Below, one piece after another: positions 24,190-34,870 of a DNA stretch of 64,000 bases. Below the pieces are notes generated by a model. That model ran no database searches. It was not told the DNA's origin and saw only the letters and a list, made by a program, of their open reading frames with translations. A program made the position numbers and the translations under genes. The stretch spans positions 620,001 through 684,000 of the forward strand of contig WAID01000003.1 in assembly GCA_016584495.1 (NCBI GenBank), written 5' to 3'. This stretch comes from Celoporthe dispersa. Lineage: Eukaryota; Ascomycota; Sordariomycetes; Diaporthales; Cryphonectriaceae. The stretch's first letter is position 1. Each line of letters opens with the position of its first letter.

Positions 24190-27100
24190 ATGCCGCCAAA
24201 ATATCCATCTCCCCTGCCACCCAAGGCCCAGGACCCAACCCACAAGCCTCCCCAGACCGCCGTCAAAACTGTAGTTCCCATCCGGAATAAAACTGGGCCT
24301 GGCCCAGGTTCTCCCCCTCCTCCAGGGCTTGGAATGACCATGTCTCTTCGCCCGAGAGACCGTCCGTCTCATCCTCGAGTCATTCTCTAGCGATCTCGAA
24401 CCTGCCCTCGCAACCTTCTTTCTCGTCCAGGTCGGAGCAGACCTCGGTCTCGCCGACACCCTCTGAGCTCGACGCCCTGGAGGAGTCCTTTTGCGAGTAT
24501 GACGGCCAGCCAACAACCCCTGCCGAAGAGGACGCTCTGTATCCCCAGCTTCCATCCTTAGAGACGGTCTCCGCCACACACCTCGAAGATGGCGCAGAGG
24601 CAGACAGCGCACACCGGGCTCCGGCCTCCGACTCCTGCTCCTCTTCGTCTCGCTCAAGCCCGTCTGAGGATGTCGAGCTGCACATGTCTGGTTCCATAAG
24701 CGATCATCTACGTCTTGTGTGGCGTAAGTCCATATTCACTACCAAACTCCCACCGCTTCATTCTATTTACCTCGTGCGAGATCTGACCTCAAAGATTCAG
24801 CAACCACACCATCCGTCTCGAGAAATGCTCCGTTCAGCGCGCTCTGGGAGGTATCTCGGGTTGCCTTGCACTGCAACGTCGATCCATCTCACATCGACCT
24901 GCAGTGGCACGACGGGTGGAAGGACCTCAATGTTTTCTGGGCCAGCCTGAAGGGACACGCGGCTCTCCAGGGGAAGGCCCTCCCCGTCAAGCCAGACCCG
25001 CAAGCCTGGAAAGTTAGCCTCGAGGATGACTCTGGGCCCAGCGGACGGGCTGTGATCTTGACAGCCTCTATACATCCCAACACGTCGAGACTCGGCCCGC
25101 CGGTGCGGCTGGAGCTCCACCCCTTGAAGCTGGAGCAGAGCTCCCGGCTGTTTCGCCGTTTCGGGTGGGATCGGTTCGTCGAGATTCGGCTCCCGGCGGC
25201 CGACTCGTGGCAGGCTGCTGACGAGCAGGATGTGGAAGCCGTCGTCGCCCGCTGGCTTGCCAGGGAGCCTCATCACTTTATAGGCCGCCAGTGGTCGGCC
25301 TTCTACATCCTTGATCGGCCCCTCAAGGTCGAAGAAGCCCAGAAGGGCCCCCAGAATGCGCCTGTGAAGACTGTGTTCTATGACAGGGTTCTCTTTTTTC
25401 GCTGAGAGGGGACGTGATCTTCCACGCACCAAGAGGCCCCGACCAGGCGAGCCTAGTGAGGCCAGCTCCACAAACCACCCCAGAACGGCCCTGGGTAGGA
25501 ATCGCATGTTAGACTGGCTCCTGAACTGGAAAGCCAATGGGCAACAGTCGTACCTCAAGCTCTTCCATCGCGTGGCCCTCGGTATGTTGCACTCCTTCCC
25601 CCAATCGATACGGCCATTCATAAGTAGTCACTATTTGGGTACTGATCACGCGCGCGCACGCGCACACACAGGGCTGAGCAAGACAAGCCCCGTCATCGTG
25701 TTGCAACAGAAGCAAATTCGCCAAAGAACAACAGACTACAAGTCAAAGACGGGTGAGGCCATGAACGACGGCGCTGGGATGATCTCGCCCAGCCTGATGA
25801 GAAGGGTTCACGACGAGCTTGGCCTGCAGTCGATTCCTAGCGCGATACAGGGCCGACTCGGGAGCGCAAAGGGCATGTGGGTTGTCGACATCAAGGACGT
25901 CGACGGCGAGGATTGGATAGAGACATGGCCTCTCCAGAGGAAATGGGAGTGCGACATGGCCGAGCCGGCACACAGGACTCTTGAGGTTCGGTCCTGGTCT
26001 ACCGAGCTCACCTCTGCAAGTCTGAATACCCAGTTTCTGCCGATTCTGGAGGACAGGGCCGTTGACCCCAAGGCTATGAGGGCAAAGTTTGTCCAGAGCA
26101 TGATCACGGAGTCAGAGCAACAGGTCGAGACCCTCAAGATGGCCATGCAACATCCAGAATCCTTCCGAAGATGGGTCCGCGAGCAGTCTCCTCAGAACTC
26201 GTACCGAGTGAGCAGCAATGGTGTTCCCTTCCTGGGTGGTCTTCCACAGGGCAACGAGGATATCATGAGCTTCCTTGCCGACGGGGGCTTTCAGCCCACC
26301 CAGCTGAAATTCATGCACGATTTAATCTTTCAAAAATGAAACAAAAAGGAGACTCGACCAAGCAAGATCTCAAGATCAAGATCGCCAAGTCCACATATGC
26401 ATACATCCTTCCAGACTTCTGGGGAGTCGTCGAGCCCGGCGAGGTCCACCTCAACTTCTCAAAGTTCAACGACGGTACTGACGAGCTGTCTGACCTGGAT
26501 GGCCTCGACGTCCTCGTCTCACGGTCCCCGGCCCATCTCCCCAGCGATGTTCAGAAGGTGAGGGCCACGTATCGACCGGAGCTCCGCCACCTGCGCGACA
26601 TCGTCATCTTTTCTGCTAAAGACGACGTGCCTCTGGCCTCTCTGCTCTCAGGTGGTGACTACGATGGAGACAAGGTCTGGATCTGCTGGGACGCCGATAT
26701 TGTGAACAATTTTGAGAACCATCCCTTACCACCGAAGCCAGACTTCTCGCCGTATCTGGTCAAGGACAAGGCAACATTAGAAGATCTCCAACACGAGCAC
26801 GGGAGCGATGGCTACTTGGATATGATGCTCGAAAAGGCATTCTGCTTCAACCTTCGACCAAAACTCCTCGGTACGTGCACATGATCCTCCCATCGTGTAT
26901 TAGGATAGCCGCTGGTGTTGAACATTATTGATCTGACCGGATGGGCAGGTCCCTGTACATCGTACAAGGAGACAGTATGTTATCACCGCTTTCGGGTCTG
27001 CGACGAAGGTGCCATCAAGCTCAGCTGGCTACTCAGCGAACTTGCTGATCAGCCAAAGCAAGGCATCCTCTTTGGGTACGACGACTGGAACCGCTTTCGA

Positions 27101-27928
27101 TACGACGTCGTGGGGAAGAGACGGCAGTATCCAGCGCCGGCTTACAAGACAGCCCTCCAGATCTCTTCCGCGAGTGCTGAACCTAGGCATATTATTGACT
27201 ACCTCACGTATGAGGCAAAGAAGGTCGTCGATAGCGCCCTGACCGATCTCTACAGATTCTTAGGCTCTTGCGGCGCAACCATGATCGATCGGGATATTGT
27301 CGCGTACTGGGATCAGTTCGAGGCGGACTTTGGCGGTATGGGATGCATAAGAGACCCTCGCAACACATGGTTTCCAACCTTCCGTGACGGCCTGCGATCT
27401 GACGTGGAGGCATGCTTGACTGAATGGGTTCGTACCATGAGCTCTGGCGTCCAAGACTACCGCGACAAGGTCAGGAACGTACACGCAAGGTGGCTCGAGA
27501 TCCAGCCCAGGTTTGGGCTTGAGGGGGAGAGCATGAGCGAGGCTGCCGTGGTGGCCCAAAAGCTTCTGGTCAAGTCCGCCACGACGGTGGCAGAGCTCAG
27601 CCCGTGGGAGCTGCTCAAGGCCAGCTTTACATTCAAGCATTACCACCGGGGCCGTTTCGTCTGGCAGATGGCAGGTCGACAGCTGCAGACCATCAAGGCT
27701 CTTGCTGCACGGCCTGATGGCGCAGTGTTTTCGCAGCAGGAACAGCAGGAGAAGGTGCCGATTCTCGTGGCTCCCAACATGTATGCAGCGCTCAGACCAG
27801 ACAATACCTACATTAAGCGGATTGTGGCGATGGAGGGAGGGGAGGGGCTCACTGTACCTGATGCCAGCTCAGACTTATTGGGCTTGGAGGTGTTGCCATG
27901 GGGATCCACCCAGGAACAGGACGACTAA
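24190..27928 (+). CDS. RNA-dependent RNA polymerase (RNA-silencing type, QDE-1-like family)
   Basis: Cell-encoded RdRP of the eukaryotic silencing family, which makes double-stranded RNA from single-stranded templates for Dicer. Exons are approximately 24190-24723, 24801-25581, 25672-26870 and 26949-27928, with clean GT-AG borders. The N-terminus is Ser/Pro-rich. Conserved parts include RVALHCNVDPSHIDLQW, FYDRVLFFAERGRD and SAIQGRLGSAKGMWVVD. These are followed by VEPGEVHLNFSKF, DVLVSRSPAHLPSDVQKV and the catalytic loop SGGDYDGDKVWICWD (about 26650-26695), whose DYDGD aspartates bind magnesium. Three single-base defects break the frame: about 24312-24330 (one missing), a T6 run at 25394-25399 (one extra) and an A5 run at 26332-26336 (one missing). 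Corrected length is 1164 residues. The start is uncertain. Which paralogue it is (quelling, meiotic silencing or other) is not resolved. Confidence 0.92.
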
Positions 27929-28420
27929 TCAAGAGGGCTACTCGCGATCCTGCACAGCCTCGATCCTGCACAGCCTCGTGTGGATCTAATCGACAATAGA
28001 ACCATCCGGACACTAGCTGACAATAGAAAGGGTCAGGGCACTAGTGCGAGGCTGTCGACATGACGATGCTGCACAGCCGCGGGCACAATTACTATATAAT
28101 ACTGCCTAGAATTCCCTTTTTTTTTCCTTCCACCCTCCCTCCTCTTTTTTTTCTCTCTCACCCTCCCATCAAGCCTCCTCCCCACCCTGCCATCAACAAG
28201 TCAACATCACCTGGGCAGTCTCCTGAATCTCATTTTTCTTTGTGCTTCATTTCCTTTGTATATATATATATATATCTTACATCAACCGCCACAGCCTTCC
28301 CTCTGTGGGAGCAGTTGGTTCAGCAAGCCCTGTCCGCCGTCTTCCTATGGAAAGGCTCTATTGAGAGGCGTCGCCACCGACACAAAGGAAGGAACGCGTC
28401 AACTCTCTCAGGGAGAGCGA
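27929..28420. other. Pyrimidine-rich, TA-repeat promoter-like region
   Basis: Follows the RdRP stop. It contains direct repeats CGATCCTGCACAGCCTCG at about 27948 and 27960, polypyrimidine tracts at 28108-28170, and a (TA)n run at 28259-28274. This looks like the promoter and leader of the downstream gene. Confidence 0.4.
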
Positions 28421-29893
28421 CTATGATGGCGCCACGACACAACAAGACGTTCATCGGGCAGAAGAGGCCCTGGCGGCCAGTCTGTGCCATGGAAGTGATC
28501 GAATGATCCTGGTGATCGGGGCGGGTCCCTTGCCGACACGAACCTTGCGAGGCTGGTCCTCGCAAGGTTCGTGTGGGCATCTGGCGAGCGGGTCTCGCCA
28601 GACCAAGGGCAGTGCCCTTGGCAACCAGGTGAGTTCATTGTCTGCCTGTACCTGTCCACCATCTAGATCCCCCGTTTCAACAATCATTTTGGTGTATGGC
28701 CAGGTCATTGTCGTCCTAACTAAATCCAGGGCGTCGCATACAAGTTCAAGGTCAATGTTCCGACTCGAGCCTTTAAAGATGCACCAAATGTGGTGCTCAA
28801 GTCTCTTGCCATGTTGACCTTTTATGGCAAGCAAGCTGTTGAGGCTACTCAAAGCCTCATCCGAGAAAAAGGGCCCATATGCCCATGTGCCTGCTTCTGA
28901 TATTGAGAAGCCTTGGAAGGACTACAATGAAGAGTTAGTCCTCGGATACTTTGAGGACAACCGCATTCACGTAAGCGTTGATGAGAACTTAATGATCAGC
29001 AGACGGCATTCCAGCTAACCCAAAATAATAGGTGGCGCGATGATGGAGAGGAGCAGCTGGATGGGACATGCCTCCTGTGGCTCTCCCTCTGAGATGAGGC
29101 TCTGTCTCCGAAACGACGACGGTCACAACGCAGAGATAGGGGACGATCCTGGTGATCGGGGCTGGGCCTCTTTCCGACGCGGACCTTGCGGGCTGGTCCC
29201 GTCAAGGTCCGCGTCGGGGTCTGGCGAGCAGGTCCTCGCCGGACCGAGGGCGGTGCTGCCACCAGGTGTGGCACCCAGCTTCAGGCTTCTGCTGCCGAGA
29301 TGAGCCTCCGTCTAAGTTCCACGATACCCGCCACGGCTGGGCCTTCTAGGAGCAGAGGCGGCTGGTGATCGGGGCTGAGCCTCTTTCCGACGCGGACATT
29401 GCGGGCTGGTCCCGTCAAGGTCCGCGTCGGGGTCTGGCGAGCAGGTTCTCGCCGGACCGAGGGCGGTGCTGCCACCAGGTGTGGCACCCAGCTTCAGCCA
29501 TCAGGAGGTGTCATCGATCTCCTCTCGGACGACGAAGACGAGGACTACGAGGACGCGGGCGTTCCGTCTAAATACTTTGGTGCGAAAGGCCACGACGACC
29601 CCATCCAGTCACAGCTGGAGAGCTGGCAGGAGCGCTTCGCGGCAACGTCTCAGATCGAGGAGCCGGTGTCTCGCGGTCGCAGCACCTCGAAGAAGAACAC
29701 CGGTGGCGGCAAGAGAACCTACTATCGCAAAGGGGGAGGTGGTGGCCGCAGCACAAACAGGTCTTCCAGTGGCGTGTCGAAGCGCAAGAGCTCGACGGCT
29801 CCAGCTGGCTCGAACCGCAGGTCCAGTGCGGGTAGTGCGAGAGGTGGTGCGAGCACGCCCAGATATCATATCGCGTCAACACTACTTTTGTAG
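28421..29893 (+). CDS. Unrecognised multi-exon gene hosting three hairpin elements
   Basis: Coding sequence is evident in pieces but the whole model is unresolved. Piece 1 (about 28730-28970) begins after a good acceptor (CTAACTAAATCCAG) and reads AYKFKVNVPTRAFKDAPNV, then LAMLTFYGKQAVEATQSLIRE, then GPYAHVPASDIEKPW and ELVLGYFEDNRIH. It contains one extra A in the A5 run at 28866-28870. It ends at donor GTAAGC (28971) with acceptor AATAG at 29031 and branch CTAAC. Piece 2 (about 29498-29893) reads SGGVIDLLSDDEDEDYEDAG and has a Ser/Gly/Arg/Lys-rich basic tail to TAG. The acidic VIDLLSDDEDED resembles a SUMO-interaction motif; this is an inference. Between them lie two hairpin-element copies, and a third lies upstream. 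Removing the copies as GT-AG introns leaves one frame with an internal TAG near 29348. Start codon, function and integrity are uncertain. Confidence 0.4.
28512..28628 (+). repeat. Multi-hairpin element copy 1
   Basis: 117 bp, starts GTGATCGGGGC and ends CAACCAG. It folds into three consecutive perfect stems: a 17-bp stem (ACACGAACCTTGCGAGG with its exact complement, loop CTGGT), a 9-bp stem (TCTGGCGAG/CTCGCCAGA) and a 7-9 bp stem (CCAAGGGCA/TGCCCTTGG). It shares layout and ends with two further copies downstream but is clearly diverged from them. It is directly followed by a GTGAGT donor, so it may lie within or abut a longer intron that ends at 28729. Confidence 0.7.
29152..29284 (+). repeat. 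Multi-hairpin element copy 2
   Basis: 133 bp, starts GTGATCGGGGC and ends CAGCTTCAG. Main stem CCGACGCGGACCTTG pairs perfectly with CAAGGTCCGCGTCGG. An inner CGGG/CCCG extension closes the same CTGGT loop as copy 1. A second stem is GTCTGGCGAG/CTCGCCGGAC and a third is GCCAC/GTGGC. It is preceded by GATCCTG, as is copy 1. Nearly identical to copy 3. Confidence 0.75.
29365..29497 (+). repeat. Multi-hairpin element copy 3
   Basis: 133 bp, differing from copy 2 at only three positions that I can see (GGG to GAG near the start, ACCTTG to ACATTG in the main stem, GTCC to GTTC in the second loop). It has the same GTGATC start and CTTCAG end. Only 80 bp separate copies 2 and 3, which suggests recent duplication or insertion. 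Confidence 0.75.
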
Positions 29894-32687
29894 CTACCCC
29901 AATGCTATCCTTTCATTGGACAGTCAGATGACCTGGCGAAGGGAGCTGTGTGGAAACGATCGGGGACCTGTTATGCGACCGGAGGGTTCTCAGGGCAGGT
30001 AGTGTGAATTGATCATGAGGTTGGAGAGAGACAAAAGGTGCTAGAGACGTGGCCTTGGGCGATGGAGATGCTAGTTGAGAGACCCAATGAACTCTATCGC
30101 CGAGTCCTTTCGCCCACGTGCTGAGCCTGAGGTCTTACTGCATGCGATACTGGGCACATATTTGGGGACACATTCTCTTACCGAAAAGGAAGAAGAAATC
30201 CAAGTTGCTATGATGACATATTCATGTAGGAGGCCTTCTTAGTGATCAGTTATACACAGTAAAAGATGGAGACTGAATCGCTGTTTCTTCCTCAGTACAG
30301 TACTGAGAAAACAAGGACTCCTCTGGCAACCTTCTTCCTGCTGCTTGCAGGGTAAACGCCCGTCTCGTTATCGCTCAACACGCTCTTGAACAGAGTGATT
30401 AGCAATATTGCCATTCTAGCAACAAGAGTACAGCGCCATATATATTGCGGATTATAAAGAATGATTCACATGGCTGCTATACCTGTGACCAGTTCCAGGC
30501 AATAATTGCAACGAGCAGGACGGAGAAAAAGCGCACGCTGTATCCGCGACATGCGCAGTAGGTCCCTCGCGGGAGCCTGGCTGGACGCGTCTCATCCCCA
30601 GTACCCAGCACTGACACGCAAAGTGTTGACTTAGATAAACCTCGGGGACCTTCAGAATCAGCAGTCTGTTCTGGCCACACACGGTCCAAGCGAGAACGCC
30701 CTTTCCTCCCCCAACAAAAAAGTAACGTATCACCTCTAAGAGAGGAGGACAAAGACCTGGCTGAGAGCTTGCTTTGGGATTCTGGTCGGGGCCCGAATAC
30801 AAATATTGAATAACACCCTCTGCCGGGCTCGAGCTGCACGGCTTCCGTTTGTGGACGAACACCTCGTAGATCGACCTTAATCCGAGCGGAAGAAGTCGGT
30901 GGGGAGGGCGGAGAACGGACGAGCGAGCGAGTCGTCCGGGTTCAGGACGAGACCCGCCGTCAACGAACTTCACCACCTGAGGGCCGGGATCAAAGGGGTC
31001 CAGCTGGCAGGATGAATGAGGGTTGCACCCGGGGCCGGGCGTGGCAGCGAGGCGAATTCTGGAGCTGGCTCGTCCCCTCAGGTGGTGGCGGCTGGGGATG
31101 GTCTCGGCGGAGGAGGCAAAACATGCAGGGCTGTCCGCCGTCGTCTTTTTTACCAACTGCCTAGAGTGGAGATGATGGGAATGTCTGAGACCCAGGGCAT
31201 CACGTGTGGGAGGAGGACCGTCAGCGAATGAGGACGGTCTCTCATTCTCACACTCGCTCTCTGGGTGGACCCAGAAGCAACACGGCCCTCCTCCCTGTCA
31301 CCCTATGCATGATGGATCGACTGCCCTTGCATTCCCCCCCCTCCCAACGTGACAAGTCCCCGAGGGGGCGGGCTCAGTTGTCGTGAGGAAGGGTGGGAGC
31401 CTAGAAGGTTTGGAAGTCGAGAGGCTGAGAATGTAGGTTTGTGCTGAGCGATGTTCGGGTACCAAAGTAGCGATGCATCGGAGCATGTACGTCAAGCAAG
31501 GGTGGGTAGTCCAGGGGGGGGGTCTGGATGAAGGAGAAGCCGAATGTTGCGATTGTTCCGGGTGTCGGTGGTTTCATTTCTCTGGGATAGCCACCTTGGC
31601 TGGGGTGGGCGTCTCGCTGTTGTGTGTGTGTGTCCTTGTTGTCTGACTTGGACGGAAGAAGCAGGTCGACGGGTGAATGGTGAGATAAGAGCAGCAAACA
31701 AGACGGGATCCACCTCTCACCCCTGGTTTGCGCTGTTGGATGGCAAAGAGCCGCAGACATAATGCCCACCCTTTTTTTTTTCCTTCCAAGAACACCGATG
31801 GTGTCAACGTAGCAGAGTGTTGATACGGCTACACTGAGGGAGTACGTCTAGACATGCAGCAACAACCTTAACAGGGAGACCTCTGTGGGCATTCTCGATT
31901 GTGCAGGGCTCCACTCGGAGATTGACAATGCATTGGCGATCCCAGGCAAGCCATTCCTCAAGTCAGGTTAGCTAGCTGCAGGTAGAAAGAAAGAAGACAC
32001 GGTCTCATCAGCGATGACGAACGATGCTGTAGGATTTCCCCATGTCGTCAGTCAACATGGGGAGAATAGGCATATGTACAGTACGTATGTTGTTATGTCA
32101 CTCATTCGCTTTACTGGTAATTTTCAGGTCTCTTAAGCAGTCTGAACTGGATCAATGATATGTCCGTCTCTGGCCTGTAACTACATATTATTATTATTAC
32201 CCACCTCACAAAACTGTGCACAGACACAGACGAATCCTCGTTATCATAAATGGAAGGTGATCCCAGAAGTCCTGTTGGCCTACCTGAGGCTGGTGGTCGT
32301 CGGGCTTTGATCCAGGCAAAAGTGGCCTCGGGTATGTTACTGATTACCCCGGGAACTCACTGGGCAGAGAGGAGGGTAGCAAAAAAAAAAAAAAAATACG
32401 CCCCCCTGCACGGCCGAGTGTGGATCGGCAGCTCGGGCATGCGCTTCACCCGACCTCAGTGGAGCATATGCCTGGGCCCGGAAACCCTATCAACAAATAA
32501 TAGTTGACAGATGCAACACTCGACCTGCTGTGGTCGTTGTCTTGAATGTTTAGGCCAAGGAATCAGTCTCTTGGTTCTCACCTTTTTGCTACTTTTATAC
32601 TGTTGACGCGTTCAGATCATCACTCCGCGTTTCCTTCGCCGCCTAATCAACGTATCGTAACGACAAGAACAGGGCTCACCAGCTAAG
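29894..32687. other. Intergenic region, no supported gene
   Basis: About 2.8 kb. A 234-codon minus-strand frame (30452-31156) is open but lacks motifs and has unstructured, proline/serine-rich composition; I do not call it. A GT microsatellite lies near 31620-31635 and poly-A at 32382-32396. A sulfotransferase-like gene follows. Confidence 0.4.
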
Positions 32688-33756
32688 ATGGCAGAGGTCA
32701 AGAGCGTCGACCGACACGCCATCGTGGGCGGCTCCGTCGACAGGAGCACCATCGTGGGCGAGGCCACGAAGTTGATGTTTGAGTCGGACACGCTGGAGGA
32801 TCCTAGGACGAGGACGAGAACCGTGCCTTTCGAGGTGATCTGCCCTGGTATGCCCAGGACGGGTACTTCTTGTGAGTCTTTTGGTTTAAAAGAAAATAAA
32901 GAAGAAAAAAAGCAAGAAAAAAAACAGGGAAGAGCAAGATGGGAAAATTACTCCCAAAAAGTTTGACTAACGACCGCAAACAAAAATAGCCATCAAGGCA
33001 GCCCTCGAGATCCTAGGCTGCGGTCCTGTTGCGCACATGTCCACGGCCGTGTCCAGGACGCGCGACCTCTCCATGTGGGCCGACGCCGCCGAGGCCAAGT
33101 TCACACCCGAGAAGAGGCCTGACCTCAAGCCGTTTGGGCGCGCCGAGTGGGACAACCTGCTGGGCGAGTTCGCGGCCACGACGGACAGCCCCGGGTGTTT
33201 CTTTTCCGTGGAGCTCATGGACGCGTACCCGGAGGCCAAGGTGGTCCTGGTGGAGCGCGACCTCGACAAGTGGTTCAAGTCCTTTAGCACCACCATCATG
33301 GCCGTCCAGTGGCCCAGCTTCGGCCTCCGCTGCGTGCTGAGCCTGCTGCACTACAAGTACGGCCGCCTCATGGACCCGTACATGCGCCTCTCGCGCGCCT
33401 GCTGGCTCGCCGACTCCAAGGAGGAGCAGGCCGCCACCGCAAAGGAGATCTATAAGGCCCACTACGCCGAGGTGCGCGCCAAGGCCAGGCCGGGCCAGCT
33501 GCTCGAGTACAAGCTGGGCGACGGCTGGGAGCCGCTGTGCGAGTTCCTGGGCAAGCCCGTCCCAGATGTGCCGTTCCCCAACGTCAACGACTCGGCCATG
33601 TTCCACGATATCGGCAGCACCGCCATCAGGAGGGGCCTCTGGAGCCTCTTTAGCAACCTAGCCGTCTTTGGCGGTAGCATCGCCGCCGTCACTGCTGTCG
33701 CCATCAACTATGGCGCCAAGGAGTGGCTGACCACCCATCTGTCAAGAGTGGTCTAA
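32688..33756 (+). CDS. Sulfotransferase-like P-loop NTPase fold protein
   Basis: Member of the fungal sulfotransferase-like family (Sulfotransfer_4 type), predicted to transfer sulfate from PAPS or to be a non-catalytic relative. Two exons, 32688-32871 and 32990-33756, give 316 residues. The intron (118 bp) has branch TGACTAACG and acceptor AATAG and splits the P-loop-like PAPS motif GMPRTGTSSIKAALE (about residues 53-67). The second half of the PAPS site is KVVLVERDLDKWFKSF (about 145-160). The C-terminus has one hydrophobic helix (NLAVFGGSIAAVTAVAI), so the protein may be tail-anchored. The frame is intact. Acceptor substrate unknown; neighbours are oxidative enzymes. Confidence 0.85.
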
Positions 33757-34870
33757 TGAATGGATGGTGGTTGTCGGTGATCCTATGATGGTCTTTGGGG
33801 AAAACGAAAGAGGGGACTCGGGGAGGAATTTTTGTCTTTCTTCCTGTGGGCGAGGATTGTTAAATAGCACAGGGGGGATTGTTATCTCTTTTTTTCCCCT
33901 TTCTTCCTTTGTTTTCTTGGCTGTCTTCCTCTCTCTTCTCTTTACCTGTGCATAGATGAATCAGCTAGATATATGTAAACACGGCCTCTTATGGTGAACT
34001 GAACAGGAAGCATCTAGACCTTTCCTTCTTTTTTCTAGGGAAAAAAAAAAAAAAAAGGTTGACGATGTCAATTGGTGCGCGACCCTGCTTGATATCCTCA
34101 ACATCCTCGATCACATTGAGGAGCTTTCTGACCAGGATCTCAAGACGGAAGTGCTGTGAACCAGTGCTCGAGCGCAGTCACACGAGAAGGATTGGCTCAC
34201 TTGTACTATATAGCTAACATAAACTGCTAGTTATTAAGATCCAATAGAATTGTTTTAGTTAATGGCGACGTGTCAGTGGTAGATGCCAGAGGGAAGGTGG
34301 GTCCAGCCAATATATAATGCTCTTATGAGGGATCTGTTACGCATAGCGAAGCGCATGGGCTTTAATCCTACCAGCTCGTCATAATGCCGGCTTAGAGCTC
34401 GTTAGATGTATAGCTATGCTAATTATGATATGAAAATGATGATTTTGTTTTGTCTGCTTGGTGACACCTTCGAGCTGTCTGCTTGTTCTTCGATTCGCAG
34501 TCACCCCCAGTTCTACACATTCGCTTTATACCAGGGTAGCCCGGAATTTCCGGGGTGTGGTGGCACGGGGCGAACATCTGGGACCCATTCCACCGTACTT
34601 ACAATAAATGTACAGAAATTCCAAACGGTATTAGTACGGCACTACCATAGAGCTAGGTGGTTTGTTCTTAATTGGCATACTAAATAGTCAGCGGATGTAC
34701 GGGTTTTATTTAGAAGCCGTGATGGTTCCAGAATATGGGATCCAGGCTGTATTATTGACATCATCAGGCCCCGACCCGCCCGCCCTCACTTTGCCTCCTG
34801 CGCATCACCACCTCAACGACACCACCTGCATAATTGACAGGACTTTTCTCTATATATTCACGCCTACACA
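33757..34870. other. Intergenic region
   Basis: No supported gene. A poly-A run lies at about 34041-34055 and T-rich tracts at 33880-33950. The right part is AT-rich and contains the promoter of the downstream FAD monooxygenase. Confidence 0.4.

Noticed and set aside
30452..31156. Minus-strand open frame of 234 codons
   Set aside because: No motif, biased composition, no plausible intron signals or neighbours.
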